This document shows positions 52,635 through 60,357 of a stretch of DNA of 64,000 nt, in pieces (the stretch's first letter is position 1; each line of letters opens with the position of its first letter). This DNA comes from Myxococcales bacterium (GTDB lineage: Bacteria > Myxococcota > Polyangia > Nannocystales > Nannocystaceae), in NCBI GenBank assembly GCA_016793465.1, contig JAEUJW010000020.1:62001-126000 (forward strand). The letters are read 5' to 3'. Both the position numbers and the translations under genes were made by a program. Under the pieces are notes generated by a model, which saw only the letters and a program-made list of their open reading frames with translations, searched no databases and was not told where the DNA came from.

Positions 52635-53840
52635 ATGTCGTTTCCCGCGCGCGCAGCGCTCCTTCCTTTCGCCTGCACCGGGCTGCTGCTCGGCGCGGCC
52701 TGTACTTCGACGCAGCCGGAGCCCGAGAAGAAGGCGGCGCCGGCCTTGCCAGCCAAGCAGGTCGAGGCGCCGCCGGCGAAGGCCGCCCCGCCGCCGGCTC
52801 CGCAGCTCCCGGTCGACCCGAGCCCGGACATGAAGTTCGACCCGCCGTTCGACGGCACGCCGGTGGCGAAGAGCAAGACGGCCAGCGAGATCGCGGTCGA
52901 GGACTTCGTCATCGGCGAGGGCCCCGAGGCGGTCAAGGGCGGCGAGGTCGAGGTCCACTACACGGGCTACCTGACCGACGGCACGGTGTTCGACACCTCG
53001 CTGAAGCGGCCGCGGGCCTTCACCTTCGAGCTCGGCGCGGGCCGGGTGATCAAGGGCTGGGACGAAGGCGTCGCCGGCATGAAGGTCGGCGGCAAGCGCA
53101 AGCTGGTGATCCCCGCGAAGATGGGCTACGGGGAGCGCCGCGCCGGCAAGATCCCGCCGAACTCGACGCTGGTGTTCACCATCGAGCTGCTGTCGTTCAC
53201 GCCGCCGCCGCCGCCGCCGCAGCCGCTCACCGCGTTCGAGGGCAAGCCGGTGGCGACCAAGAAGCTCGACAAGGGCCTGGTGGCCATGGACTACAAGCTC
53301 GGCGACGGCGCCGAGGCCAGGACCGGCGACACCGTGTCGGTGCACTACCGCGGCACGCTGAAGGACGGCACCGAGTTCGACTCGTCGCTCAGCCGCCCGC
53401 GTCCGCTGGTGTTCCCGCTCGGTCAGGGCCGCGTCATCAAGGGCTGGGACGTCGGCATCGCCGGCATGAAGGTCGGCGGGCTGCGCAAGCTGATCATCCC
53501 GGCCGAGCTGGCCTACGGCGACCGCGCGCGCGGCAAGATCCCGGCGAACGCGGACCTGACGTTCACCGTCGAGCTGATGGCGGTCAAGCCGGCGACGACC
53601 CCGCCCGGCGCCGCGGTCGGCCCCGACGGCAAGCCGCTGCCGGGCGCGCCCGCGGGCACGCAGACGCCGACCGGCACCACGCCCGACGGCAAGGCCGCCA
53701 CGCCCGCCAAGCCCGACGGCAAGGCGACCGCGCCGGCCAAGACCGAGACAAAGACCGAGGTCAAGACCGAGACGAAGACCGAGGTCAAGGCCGAGGCCAA
53801 GACGCCCGCCACGCCCGACGAGGCGAAGAAGGCGGGCTGA
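52635..53840 (+). CDS. Double FKBP-type peptidyl-prolyl isomerase lipoprotein
   Basis: A 401-aa lipoprotein (lipobox LLGAAC) with a Pro/Ala/Lys linker. It has two FKBP domains at about residues 85-192 and 215-325: [20 protein letters not shown] ... [20 protein letters not shown] ... [19 protein letters not shown], and [20 protein letters not shown] ... [20 protein letters not shown] ... [19 protein letters not shown]. Aromatic and Asp active-site residues are kept in both. A Lys/Thr/Glu tail with KTETKTEVK repeats ends the chain. It should catalyse proline isomerisation of envelope proteins. The next gene overlaps by one base (TGATG). Confidence 0.92.
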   Translation: MSFPARAALLPFACTGLLLGAACTSTQPEPEKKAAPALPAKQVEAPPAKAAPPPAPQLPVDPSPDMKFDPPFDGTPVAKSKTASEIAVEDFVIGEGPEAVKGGEVEVHYTGYLTDGTVFDTSLKRPRAFTFELGAGRVIKGWDEGVAGMKVGGKRKLVIPAKMGYGERRAGKIPPNSTLVFTIELLSFTPPPPPPQPLTAFEGKPVATKKLDKGLVAMDYKLGDGAEARTGDTVSVHYRGTLKDGTEFDSSLSRPRPLVFPLGQGRVIKGWDVGIAGMKVGGLRKLIIPAELAYGDRARGKIPANADLTFTVELMAVKPATTPPGAAVGPDGKPLPGAPAGTQTPTGTTPDGKAATPAKPDGKATAPAKTETKTEVKTETKTEVKAEAKTPATPDEAKKAG

Positions 53841-55216
53841 TGCGCGAGCGGCACGGCCGCGGCGAGCGTCGAGGCGCGAGGCCCGGGCCGGGTGCCCGGG
53901 TCGTCGCGTGTCTGCTCGTGGCGCTGGCGCCGTTCGCCGGCTGCGGGTCCGAGCTGTCGCGCGCCGGCCCCGAGCAGGCGCCGGCGTCCGCGCGGGCCGG
54001 GTCGCCGACGTACGCCAGGAGCGCCGCGGCTGTCGCGAAGGACAGCCCGGGAGCTGGCGCCGCGGGGGACGCGTCGGCTGTCCCGAAGGACAGCCCGGGA
54101 GCCGGAGCCGCGGGGGACGCGTCGGCTGTCCCGAAGGACAGCCCGGGACAGGGTGGCGCGGGGGACGCGTCGGCTGTCCCGAAGGACAGCCCGGGACAGG
54201 GTGGCGCGGCGGGTGCGTCGGCTGTCCCGAAGGACAGCCCGGGACAGGGTGACGCGGCGGGTGCGTCGGCTGTCCCAAAGGACAGCTCCGCGCCGGGCTC
54301 CCCGGCGGCTGTCGCGAACGACAGCCCGGCGGGCGCGGCGGCTGTCCGCGGGGACAGGTTCACGACGCCGGTCGCGGGCGGCGCGGAGTTCCCGACGGCC
54401 CCGGCGCCCGCGCCGTGCGGGGCGGCGCCGGCGGGCATGGCCTGCGTGCCCGCGGGTCCGTTCGTGCGCGGCTCGGACGACGGCCCCGAGAACACGCGCC
54501 CGCGGGCCCGCGTGTGGCTGCAGACTTTCTACATGGACGTGAACGAGGTGACGTACGCCGAGTACCGGGCGTGCATGAAGGCCCGCAAGTGCCCGCCGTC
54601 GGGCCCGGGCTACACCGACTTCAGCCGCCCGCGGCAGCCGATCAACGGGGTCGACTGGTTCGACGCCGAGGCCTACTGCAAGGCCCAGGGCAAGCGCCTG
54701 CCGAGCGAGGCCCAGTGGGAGAAGGCGGCGCGCGGCCCCGACGGCGCGCTGCACCCGTGGGGCGACGAGCCCGCGACGTGCGCGCGGGCGATCATTAAAG
54801 ACGAGCGGGGGCGCAGCTGCGGCGAGAAGAAGCTGTACGACAAGCCGGCGACCGGGCGCCCGTTCGAGGTCGGCTCGCGCCCGCCGGGCCACTACGGGCT
54901 GTACGACATGTCCGGCAACTCGTGGGAGTGGGTCGCCGACTGGTACACGCGCAGCTACGCCGAGTGCGGGGCGGCCTGCGCGGGCGTGGAGCCGCGGGGC
55001 CCGTGCGACGGCGCGGCGACGTGCAAGCAGCTGGCGAAGAACCCGCGCAAGCTGGTGCGGGGCGGGTCGTGGTACTGGGACGCGAGCTACGCGACGGCGA
55101 TCTACCGCCGCCCGCACTACCCGGACAACCAGCCGTTTCATCACTTCGGGTTCCGCTGCGCGGCGAGCCTCGAGGAGGCCGAGCGCCTGCAGAAGCCGCC
55201 GGCGCCGGCTGGTTGA
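53840..55216 (+). CDS. FGE-sulfatase-domain lipoprotein with repeat-expanded linker
   Basis: A 458-aa protein; signal peptide and lipobox (LAPFAGC). Residues about 60-170 are built of SAVPKDSPG units encoded by 48-bp repeats. The C-terminal domain is of the formylglycine-generating/SUMF1-like type: MACVPAGPFVRGSDDGPEN, FYMDVNEVTYAEYRACMKAR, INGVDWFDAEAYCKAQGKRL, PSEAQWEKAARGPDG, GLYDMSGNSWEWVADWY and LVRGGSWYW. Most such myxobacterial proteins lack the Cys pair for formylglycine formation and act as surface lectin-like domains. It is coupled to the FKBP gene. Confidence 0.88.
   Translation: MRERHGRGERRGARPGPGARVVACLLVALAPFAGCGSELSRAGPEQAPASARAGSPTYARSAAAVAKDSPGAGAAGDASAVPKDSPGAGAAGDASAVPKDSPGQGGAGDASAVPKDSPGQGGAAGASAVPKDSPGQGDAAGASAVPKDSSAPGSPAAVANDSPAGAAAVRGDRFTTPVAGGAEFPTAPAPAPCGAAPAGMACVPAGPFVRGSDDGPENTRPRARVWLQTFYMDVNEVTYAEYRACMKARKCPPSGPGYTDFSRPRQPINGVDWFDAEAYCKAQGKRLPSEAQWEKAARGPDGALHPWGDEPATCARAIIKDERGRSCGEKKLYDKPATGRPFEVGSRPPGHYGLYDMSGNSWEWVADWYTRSYAECGAACAGVEPRGPCDGAATCKQLAKNPRKLVRGGSWYWDASYATAIYRRPHYPDNQPFHHFGFRCAASLEEAERLQKPPAPAG
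54028..54358 (+). repeat. Eight palindromes in a 48-bp tandem array
   Basis: Copies of GGCTGTCCCGAAGGACAGCC or close variants start at 54028, 54076, 54124, 54172, 54220, 54268, 54307 and 54340. The first six are exactly 48 bp apart. They encode Ala-Val-Pro-Lys-Asp-Ser in one fixed phase. They are the second large expansion of the dispersed palindrome. Confidence 0.9.
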
Positions 55217-55250
55217 CAGGGCCGGGGCCGCGGGGGATTTTCCCGCGGCG

Positions 55251-55769
55251 ATGAAGTTCACCCTGCGACACCAGTACCACGTCGGGCCGGACACGTTCTG
55301 GCGCGAGGTCTTCTTCGATCCGGCCTTCAACGAGCGGCTGTACCGCGAGGCGCTGCAGTTCGAGTCGGTCAAGATCCTCGAGGAGAACGTCGAGGCCGAC
55401 GGCCGTCGCACCCGCAAGATGGCGGTCACCCCCAAGCTCGACCTGCCGGCGCCGATCAAGAAGGTGCTCGGCGACTCGGTCTCGTACGTCGAGGAGGGCC
55501 GCTACGACCTCGCCAGGCCCAGCTGGATCGTGCGGGTCATCCCCTCGAAGCTGGCCGACAAGGCCAACGTCACCTCGGAGATGTGGCTCGAGCGCACCGG
55601 CCCCGGGCAGTCCGACCGCGTGGCCGAGTTCAACATCGACGTGAACATGTTCATGATCGGCGGCCTGTTCGAGAAGACCCTCGAGAAGACCATGCGCGAC
55701 AGCTATCAGAAGGCGACCGACTTCACCAACGCGTGGCTGCGCGAGCAGGGGCTCGCGGGCAAGGACTGA
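55251..55769 (+). CDS. DUF2505 (START-like) protein
   Basis: A 172-aa cytoplasmic protein MKFTLRHQYHVGPDTFWREV with FFDPAFNERLYREALQFESV, RKMAVTPKLDLPAPIKKVLG and NMFMIGGLFEKTLEKTMRDS. This is the DUF2505 branch of SRPBCC/START-like folds, which bind lipids or hydrophobic ligands in a central cavity. Its ligand is unknown. It starts 34 bp after the FGE-domain gene and may share its transcript. The next gene is convergent with a 9-bp gap. Confidence 0.85.
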   Translation: MKFTLRHQYHVGPDTFWREVFFDPAFNERLYREALQFESVKILEENVEADGRRTRKMAVTPKLDLPAPIKKVLGDSVSYVEEGRYDLARPSWIVRVIPSKLADKANVTSEMWLERTGPGQSDRVAEFNIDVNMFMIGGLFEKTLEKTMRDSYQKATDFTNAWLREQGLAGKD

Positions 55770-55778
55770 GCCCGCGGC

Positions 55779-56996
55779 TCACGGGGCGGCGGCGGCGGCC
55801 TTGTCGGCGGCGCGGGTCTGGGCGAGCGCGCGCTTGCTCTGGCGCTCGCGGTAGGCCTGCTCGTCGGGGAGGGCGTCGGTCTCGAAGAAGTGGACCTCGG
55901 CGGGGTCGAACTGCTTGCGGCGCACGACGTCGTAGATCGTCCGCACCCACGGCTGGGCGAGCCACTGCTTGTACTTCCGCGCCGACTGGGCGTTGTAGCG
56001 GTAGTCCTGGTTCTTCTCCCAGGTCAGCAGGGTGCGCAGGACCACCGAGCTGTCGTCGACGTGGAGGGCGGCGATGTTGTCGCGGAAGTTGGCGGGCAGG
56101 GTGTTCCAGTACTCCTCGGCGTTCGACAGGTAGACCACGCGGATCGGCGTGGCGAGCCGCTCGGCGGCGGCGGCGAGCTGGCGGACGGCGGTGGTCTGGG
56201 TGAGGTCGGCGACCAGCGAGCGCACGCGGCCCTGACGCACGAGGTCGCGGACGTAGGCGTACTGGCCGTCGTCGGTGAGGAAGCAGGGCACGCCGGCGGC
56301 GGTCATGCCGGCGATCACGGCGTCGAGGCGCTTGGCGATGCGCGCGCGGTAGCGGCGGTACAGCAGCTCGCGGCGGCGGGCCTCGCGGGGCTCGTAGCGG
56401 GCCTTGATCGCGGCGACGGCGGCGGCCTTGTGCTCGACGCGCCAGAGGTCGCGGAAGGCCGCGGGGGTGTCGGCGGCGGCGAACAGGGCGTGGTAGACGG
56501 CGTGCACGTCGACGACCACGGGGTCGTAGTCGATCAGCCAGGCCAGCTCGCTGCGGGCCCAGCCGATCAGCAGGTACGACTGGTCGGAGCCGACGCCGAG
56601 GTAACCGCCGCGCAGGCCGCGGATCCGCGGGTGGAAGGCCTCGAGCGTGCGCTCGTTGCTCGACACGTAGTGCTGGTTCTTGCGCTCCGCGGTGACGCCG
56701 CCGAGCTCGACCGGCGGCTCGTCCTCGGGCGAGCCGAGGAATACGGCGCGGGCGTCGTCGGCGAGCGGGGCCGGGTCGGCCGGCGGCGGGGGGTCGGCGG
56801 GGACCTGCGAGATGGCCGAAGGGACAGGGTGCGTCGCGGCCGCGGGGACCTGCGGCTCGGGCGTGGCGGGCGGCGCGGCGGCCTGGGGCGTGCTGGCCAG
56901 CCGCGGCTCACCGCCGGCGCTCGAGCAGGAGGACAGGACGACCAGGGCGGCGACCGCGGAGCGCCGGGCGGCCGCGATGAGGCGAGGAGTGACCAT
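55779..56996 (-). CDS. LIC_10091-like lipoprotein
   Basis: A 405-aa lipoprotein (LSSC lipobox, weak). A Pro/Ala linker is followed by the domain NQHYVSSNERTLEAFHPRIR, GLRGGYLGVGSDQSYLLIGW, ELAWLIDYDPVVVDVHAVYH, then FLTDDGQYAYVRDLVRQGRV and NAEEYWNTLPANFRDNIAAL. This matches the LIC_10091 type of proteins from Leptospira and myxobacteria, which resemble a SAM-binding fold without a known substrate. It is divergent from the SGNH hydrolase gene, and the two may act on the same surface polymer. Confidence 0.75.
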   Translation of the reverse strand: MVTPRLIAAARRSAVAALVVLSSCSSAGGEPRLASTPQAAAPPATPEPQVPAAATHPVPSAISQVPADPPPPADPAPLADDARAVFLGSPEDEPPVELGGVTAERKNQHYVSSNERTLEAFHPRIRGLRGGYLGVGSDQSYLLIGWARSELAWLIDYDPVVVDVHAVYHALFAAADTPAAFRDLWRVEHKAAAVAAIKARYEPREARRRELLYRRYRARIAKRLDAVIAGMTAAGVPCFLTDDGQYAYVRDLVRQGRVRSLVADLTQTTAVRQLAAAAERLATPIRVVYLSNAEEYWNTLPANFRDNIAALHVDDSSVVLRTLLTWEKNQDYRYNAQSARKYKQWLAQPWVRTIYDVVRRKQFDPAEVHFFETDALPDEQAYRERQSKRALAQTRAADKAAAAAP

Positions 56997-57171
56997 ACAA
57001 CGGGGTACCCAGTGTGCCCGGGTGCATGCGGGGCCGACAACTTCCGGCTGGAGCTGCGGCGCAGTTTCTCCGGCGCGCTCCGGACCGGCGCGTGGCCGAG
57101 CCAGACGCCCGCGGGCGACCCGGCGTCCCCTCGACTTGACCGTCGGCGGGCGCCTGGCGCACGTTCTCGGG

Positions 57172-59007
57172 GTGCGAGGCGAGGCCGACGGCCGACCGCG
57201 AGCCGCCCGGGACGGGCGCCCGGGTCTGCTCGCGCTGGCGCTCGCGGGCTGCTCGCTGGCGCCGAGCGCGACGCCGGGCGCGGGCGGGATGGGCGAGGCG
57301 AAGACCCCCGCGCCGGCGCACGCGGGCGAGGAGCCGGCGCCGCCGCCGGCGCTCGCCATCACGCCGGTCCAGCCGGGGCCGACGCCGATCCTGACGCCGG
57401 AGATCTCGGAGGCCCGCGCGTACGCGGAGCGCCGGATGCTCGGACGCGCGGCGAGCGAGCCGAAGAAGCCCGCAGAGGCGGCGGGGAGCGCGACGACCGT
57501 GGGGGCGCCCGGGAGCGCGATGAATGTGGGGGCGGCGGGGAGCGCGACGAATGTGGGGGCGGCGGGGAGTGTGACGAATGTTGGTGCGGCGGGGAGCGCG
57601 ACGAATGTGGGTGCGGCGGGGAGCGCGACGACCGTGGGGGCGCAGGGGAGTGTGACGAATGTTGGTGCGGCGGGGAGTGTGACGAATGTTGGTGCGGCGG
57701 GGAGCGCGACGAATGCGGGGGCGGCGGGGAGCGCGACGAATGCGGGGGCGGCGGGGAGCGCGACGAATGCGGGGGCGGCGGGGAGCGCGACGAATGTTGG
57801 TGCGGCGGGGAGTGCCACGAATGCGGGGGCGCCGGTCGGGGCCGTCGTGCCGGCTGTCCCTGCGGACAGCCTGGGGAGGTTCCGGCTGATCGAGGAGCCG
57901 GCGGCGGATCGGCCGGCGCTGGCCCGGTTTCACGCGGCGCTGCGCGACCTGGCCGCGGGGCGCGACGCCGACGGCAAGGTGCGGATCTTGATGTACGGGG
58001 CCTCGGGCACGGCGGCCGACATCTTCACCGGGTACGTGCGCGCGTACCTGCAGCGGCGCTTCGGCGCGGGCGGGCCGGGGTTCGTGCCGGCGGTGCGGAT
58101 GAACGCGTGGTACCGCCACAGCGAGGTCACGCTCGAGAGCTCGAAGAAGTGGGACAAGGAGAGTGCGGTGCGCAAGACCCGGCCGCCGGAGGAGCCGCGG
58201 CTGGGGCTCATGGGCGTGTCGTTCCGGACGACCTCCCGGCGGGCCCACGCGCGCGTGATCCCCGGCGCCGGCTGGCACGGCGAGACCCTCGGCGGCGAGC
58301 TGTACGCCTGGCAGGGCCCGGGCGGGGGCACGCTGCAGGTGCGCCGCGGGGGCAAGCCGCTGGCCGAGCTGTCGACGCGGGCGCGCGCGCCGGGGCCGGC
58401 CTACGTGGCGCTGCCGCCGGCTCCGGGCTCGCAGGCGATCGAGGTGACGCCGCGCGGCGGGGGCCTGCTGCGGCTGTACGGCGTGGTGCTGGAGAGCGAG
58501 CGGGTCGGGGTGGTGGTCGACACGCTCGGGCTCGAGGGGGCGCGGGCGGCCAATCAGCTGGTGTGGGACGAGGCGATGTGGGCCGAGCACCTGCGCCGGC
58601 GGGCGCCGGACCTGGTGGTGCTGTCGTACGGGACCAACGAGGCCACCGATATGGACGTGCCGATCGACGTGTACCGCCGCGAGCTCGCCGAGGTGCTGGA
58701 CCGCCACCGCCGGGCCGCGCCGCGGGCGAGCTGCGTGCTGCTCGGGCCGAGCGACTTCCCGGCGGGCGAGCCCCGGCTCGCCGCGATCATCGCCGTCCAG
58801 CGCGAGCTCGCGGTCGAGGTCGGGTGCGGATACTGGGACGCGCAGGCGTTCATGGGCGGGCCGGGCTCGATGACCGCGTGGGTGACGAGCGACCCGCCGC
58901 TCGCCCAGGCGGACGGGCTGCACACGACCCGCCGCGGCGCGGTCAAGAAGGGCGTGGCCTTCGCCGACGCGCTGATGTACGCCTACGACGCCGCGGACGC
59001 GCGGTGA
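57172..59007 (+). CDS. SGNH/GDSL hydrolase lipoprotein with 27-bp repeat array
   Basis: A 611-aa protein from GTG; lipobox LALAGC. Residues about 105-221 are 13 copies of a nine-residue unit (GSATNVGAA). The catalytic domain starts near 255: ILMYGASGTAADIFTGYVR (block I, with Ser in GASG instead of GDS), LVVLSYGTNEATDMDVPIDV (block III Asn), LLGPSDFPAG and DGLHTTRRGA (Asp/His of block V). It resembles OSK/peptidoglycan- or polysaccharide-O-acetylesterases. Between these blocks is a beta-domain (VALPPAPGSQAIEVTPRGGG). It should deacetylate a surface or wall polymer. An upstream start cannot be excluded. Confidence 0.8.
   Translation: MRGEADGRPRAARDGRPGLLALALAGCSLAPSATPGAGGMGEAKTPAPAHAGEEPAPPPALAITPVQPGPTPILTPEISEARAYAERRMLGRAASEPKKPAEAAGSATTVGAPGSAMNVGAAGSATNVGAAGSVTNVGAAGSATNVGAAGSATTVGAQGSVTNVGAAGSVTNVGAAGSATNAGAAGSATNAGAAGSATNAGAAGSATNVGAAGSATNAGAPVGAVVPAVPADSLGRFRLIEEPAADRPALARFHAALRDLAAGRDADGKVRILMYGASGTAADIFTGYVRAYLQRRFGAGGPGFVPAVRMNAWYRHSEVTLESSKKWDKESAVRKTRPPEEPRLGLMGVSFRTTSRRAHARVIPGAGWHGETLGGELYAWQGPGGGTLQVRRGGKPLAELSTRARAPGPAYVALPPAPGSQAIEVTPRGGGLLRLYGVVLESERVGVVVDTLGLEGARAANQLVWDEAMWAEHLRRRAPDLVVLSYGTNEATDMDVPIDVYRRELAEVLDRHRRAAPRASCVLLGPSDFPAGEPRLAAIIAVQRELAVEVGCGYWDAQAFMGGPGSMTAWVTSDPPLAQADGLHTTRRGAVKKGVAFADALMYAYDAADAR
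57484..57834 (+). repeat. Thirteen 27-bp tandem repeats
   Basis: Units of the type GGGAGCGCGACGAATG + TGGGGGCGGCG encode Gly-Ser-Ala-Thr-Asn-Val-Gly-Ala-Ala. Three near-identical sub-blocks suggest recent expansion. The repeats are in frame and sit in the linker after the lipobox. Confidence 0.9.
57852..57871. repeat. Dispersed palindrome in the SGNH hydrolase gene
   Basis: GGCTGTCCCTGCGGACAGCC, encoding Ala-Val-Pro-Ala-Asp-Ser, in the same codon phase as the array at 54028-54358. Confidence 0.8.
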
Positions 59008-59029
59008 GCGGGAAATCGCGGGCCCCGGC

Positions 59030-59057
59030 TTGCGGGCCCCGGCTGGCGGCCTATATT
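59030..59057 (+). promoter_or_regulatory. Candidate promoter of the glutaredoxin-like gene
   Basis: TTGCGG (59030-59035) and TATATT (59052-59057) are separated by 16 bp. The ATG follows 9 bp after the -10, so the mRNA would be nearly leaderless. Confidence 0.5.
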
Positions 59058-59066
59058 CCGCGGCCC

Positions 59067-59435
59067 ATGACACCGAGACCGCTGCTCCCCGAGCCCTCCC
59101 GTACGCCCGACGCCGCCGCGAAGATCGCCGACTTCCACGCCGGCATTGTCCAGGAGGTGGCCGACGCCGTCGCCCGCGACCCCGTGGTGGTGGTCGGCAT
59201 GGCCCAGAACCCGGTCGTCAAGGCCGTGCGCAAGGCGCTCGGCGAGGCCGGCGTGGCCTACACGTACATCGAGCACGGCAGCTACTTCAGCAAGTGGAAG
59301 GAGCGCCTGGCCATCAAGCTGTGGAGCGGCTGGCCGACGTTCCCGCAGGTGTTCGTGCGCGGCACGCTGATCGGCGGCAACGCCGAGACGGTCGCCGCCC
59401 TGGCCGACGGCAGCTTTAAAAATCGCCTCGGCTGA
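59067..59435 (+). CDS. Glutaredoxin homologue without cysteine
   Basis: A 122-aa protein with the C-terminal glutaredoxin pattern: VAYTYIEHGSYFSKWKERLA, LWSGWPTFPQVFVRGTLIGG (cis-Pro loop and Gly-Gly) and NAETVAALADGSF. Where monothiol glutaredoxins have CGFS or CPYC it reads MAQNPVVKAV, and there is no Cys anywhere. The canonical thiol reaction is therefore impossible. It may keep a glutathione-binding or scaffold role. It is followed by a strong terminator and is monocistronic. Confidence 0.85.
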   Translation: MTPRPLLPEPSRTPDAAAKIADFHAGIVQEVADAVARDPVVVVGMAQNPVVKAVRKALGEAGVAYTYIEHGSYFSKWKERLAIKLWSGWPTFPQVFVRGTLIGGNAETVAALADGSFKNRLG

Positions 59436-59460
59436 CGTCGCGAGAAGTCTCGCAGAGCGT

Positions 59461-59500
59461 CGGGGGCGGTCCGCAAGCGGACCGCCTCCGAGAGTTTTTT
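59461..59500 (+). terminator. Rho-independent terminator
   Basis: A 14-bp stem (core GGCGGTCCGC / GCGGACCGCC, loop AA) is followed by AGAG and TTTTTT. It ends the glutaredoxin-like transcript and is the clearest intrinsic terminator in the window. An AT-rich tail (59495-59520) follows. Confidence 0.88.
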
Positions 59501-59682
59501 AAAATAAGAAATAATTAAAAGATCCGCGGGGGGGTGGGCTGCACGGGGCCGCGGAACGGTGGTCTGCGCGGTGCTGTCGAATTATTAAACCGGCGCGGGG
59601 GGGTGGCCCGTATGGCCGATGACGCTGGAAACGAGGGGCCACGGCGTCTGGACGGACGGCCCCCGATGAGACGGATTGTACG

Positions 59683-60354
59683 ATGAACGCTCGAATGATG
59701 ATGTGTGGTGCCCTGATCCTGGCTGTCGGCGCTGGTTGTGACAGTCCCGGCGCGGACGAGCCGAACGAGGCGACGCTGCGGATGTGCCAGTATGACGATT
59801 TTTCGGTGGAGCTCACCGATGGGCCGAACGCCGGGCTGAAGCTGGCGGGCTCGCTGTTCTTCATCAAGGACGAGCCGGACACGCGGATCGGCGGGCACCT
59901 GATGACGGAGGACGGCGAGGTCGTGCCGCTGTCGGCGACCGTGAACGACCGCCAGGACATCGCGCTGACGTTCCACACCGCCGCGGGCTACGTGATGGGG
60001 CTCGGGCACATGCGGGGCGCGCTGTGCGACGCGGACGACGTGGTGGGCGCGGCGATCGGGCCGGAGATCGACGAGTCGAACGATCTCGCGCGATCCGACC
60101 GCGGGCACTGGCTGATGAGCCAGCCCAAGCAGGTCTACGAGCTGCCGAACTACTCGAGCTTCAATTACCCCGGCGACATCGGCAACCAGGACGGCACCTT
60201 CACCAGCAACGTGACCGCCGAGCAGTGCACCGCGGGCGGCGGGGTGGTCGAGCTGCGCTGCGGGCTGCTGTGCCTCTACACCTACGAGGCCTGCCGCGGC
60301 GGCGACCACCGCGACGAGGTCATCATCAACGGCAGCAGCAACAGCAATTCGTAG
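59683..60354 (+). CDS. Lipoprotein, unknown
   Basis: A 223-aa protein with lipobox (AVGAGC). The mature part reads VELTDGPNAGLKLAGSLFFI, GHLMTEDGEVVPLSATVNDR and HTAAGYVMGLGHMRGALCDA, a small beta-rich domain, with a Cys-rich end (CTAGGGVVELRCGLLCLYTY). The final NGSSNSNS is polar. No family is recognised. It is convergent with the CotH gene, 3 bp apart. Confidence 0.65.
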   Translation: MNARMMMCGALILAVGAGCDSPGADEPNEATLRMCQYDDFSVELTDGPNAGLKLAGSLFFIKDEPDTRIGGHLMTEDGEVVPLSATVNDRQDIALTFHTAAGYVMGLGHMRGALCDADDVVGAAIGPEIDESNDLARSDRGHWLMSQPKQVYELPNYSSFNYPGDIGNQDGTFTSNVTAEQCTAGGGVVELRCGLLCLYTYEACRGGDHRDEVIINGSSNSNS

Positions 60355-60357
60355 GGC

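Noticed and set aside
54028..54358. The 48-bp palindromic array could be read as a CRISPR-like or terminator array.
   Set aside because: It is in frame inside an intact lipoprotein gene and the sequence between palindromes is also repeated.
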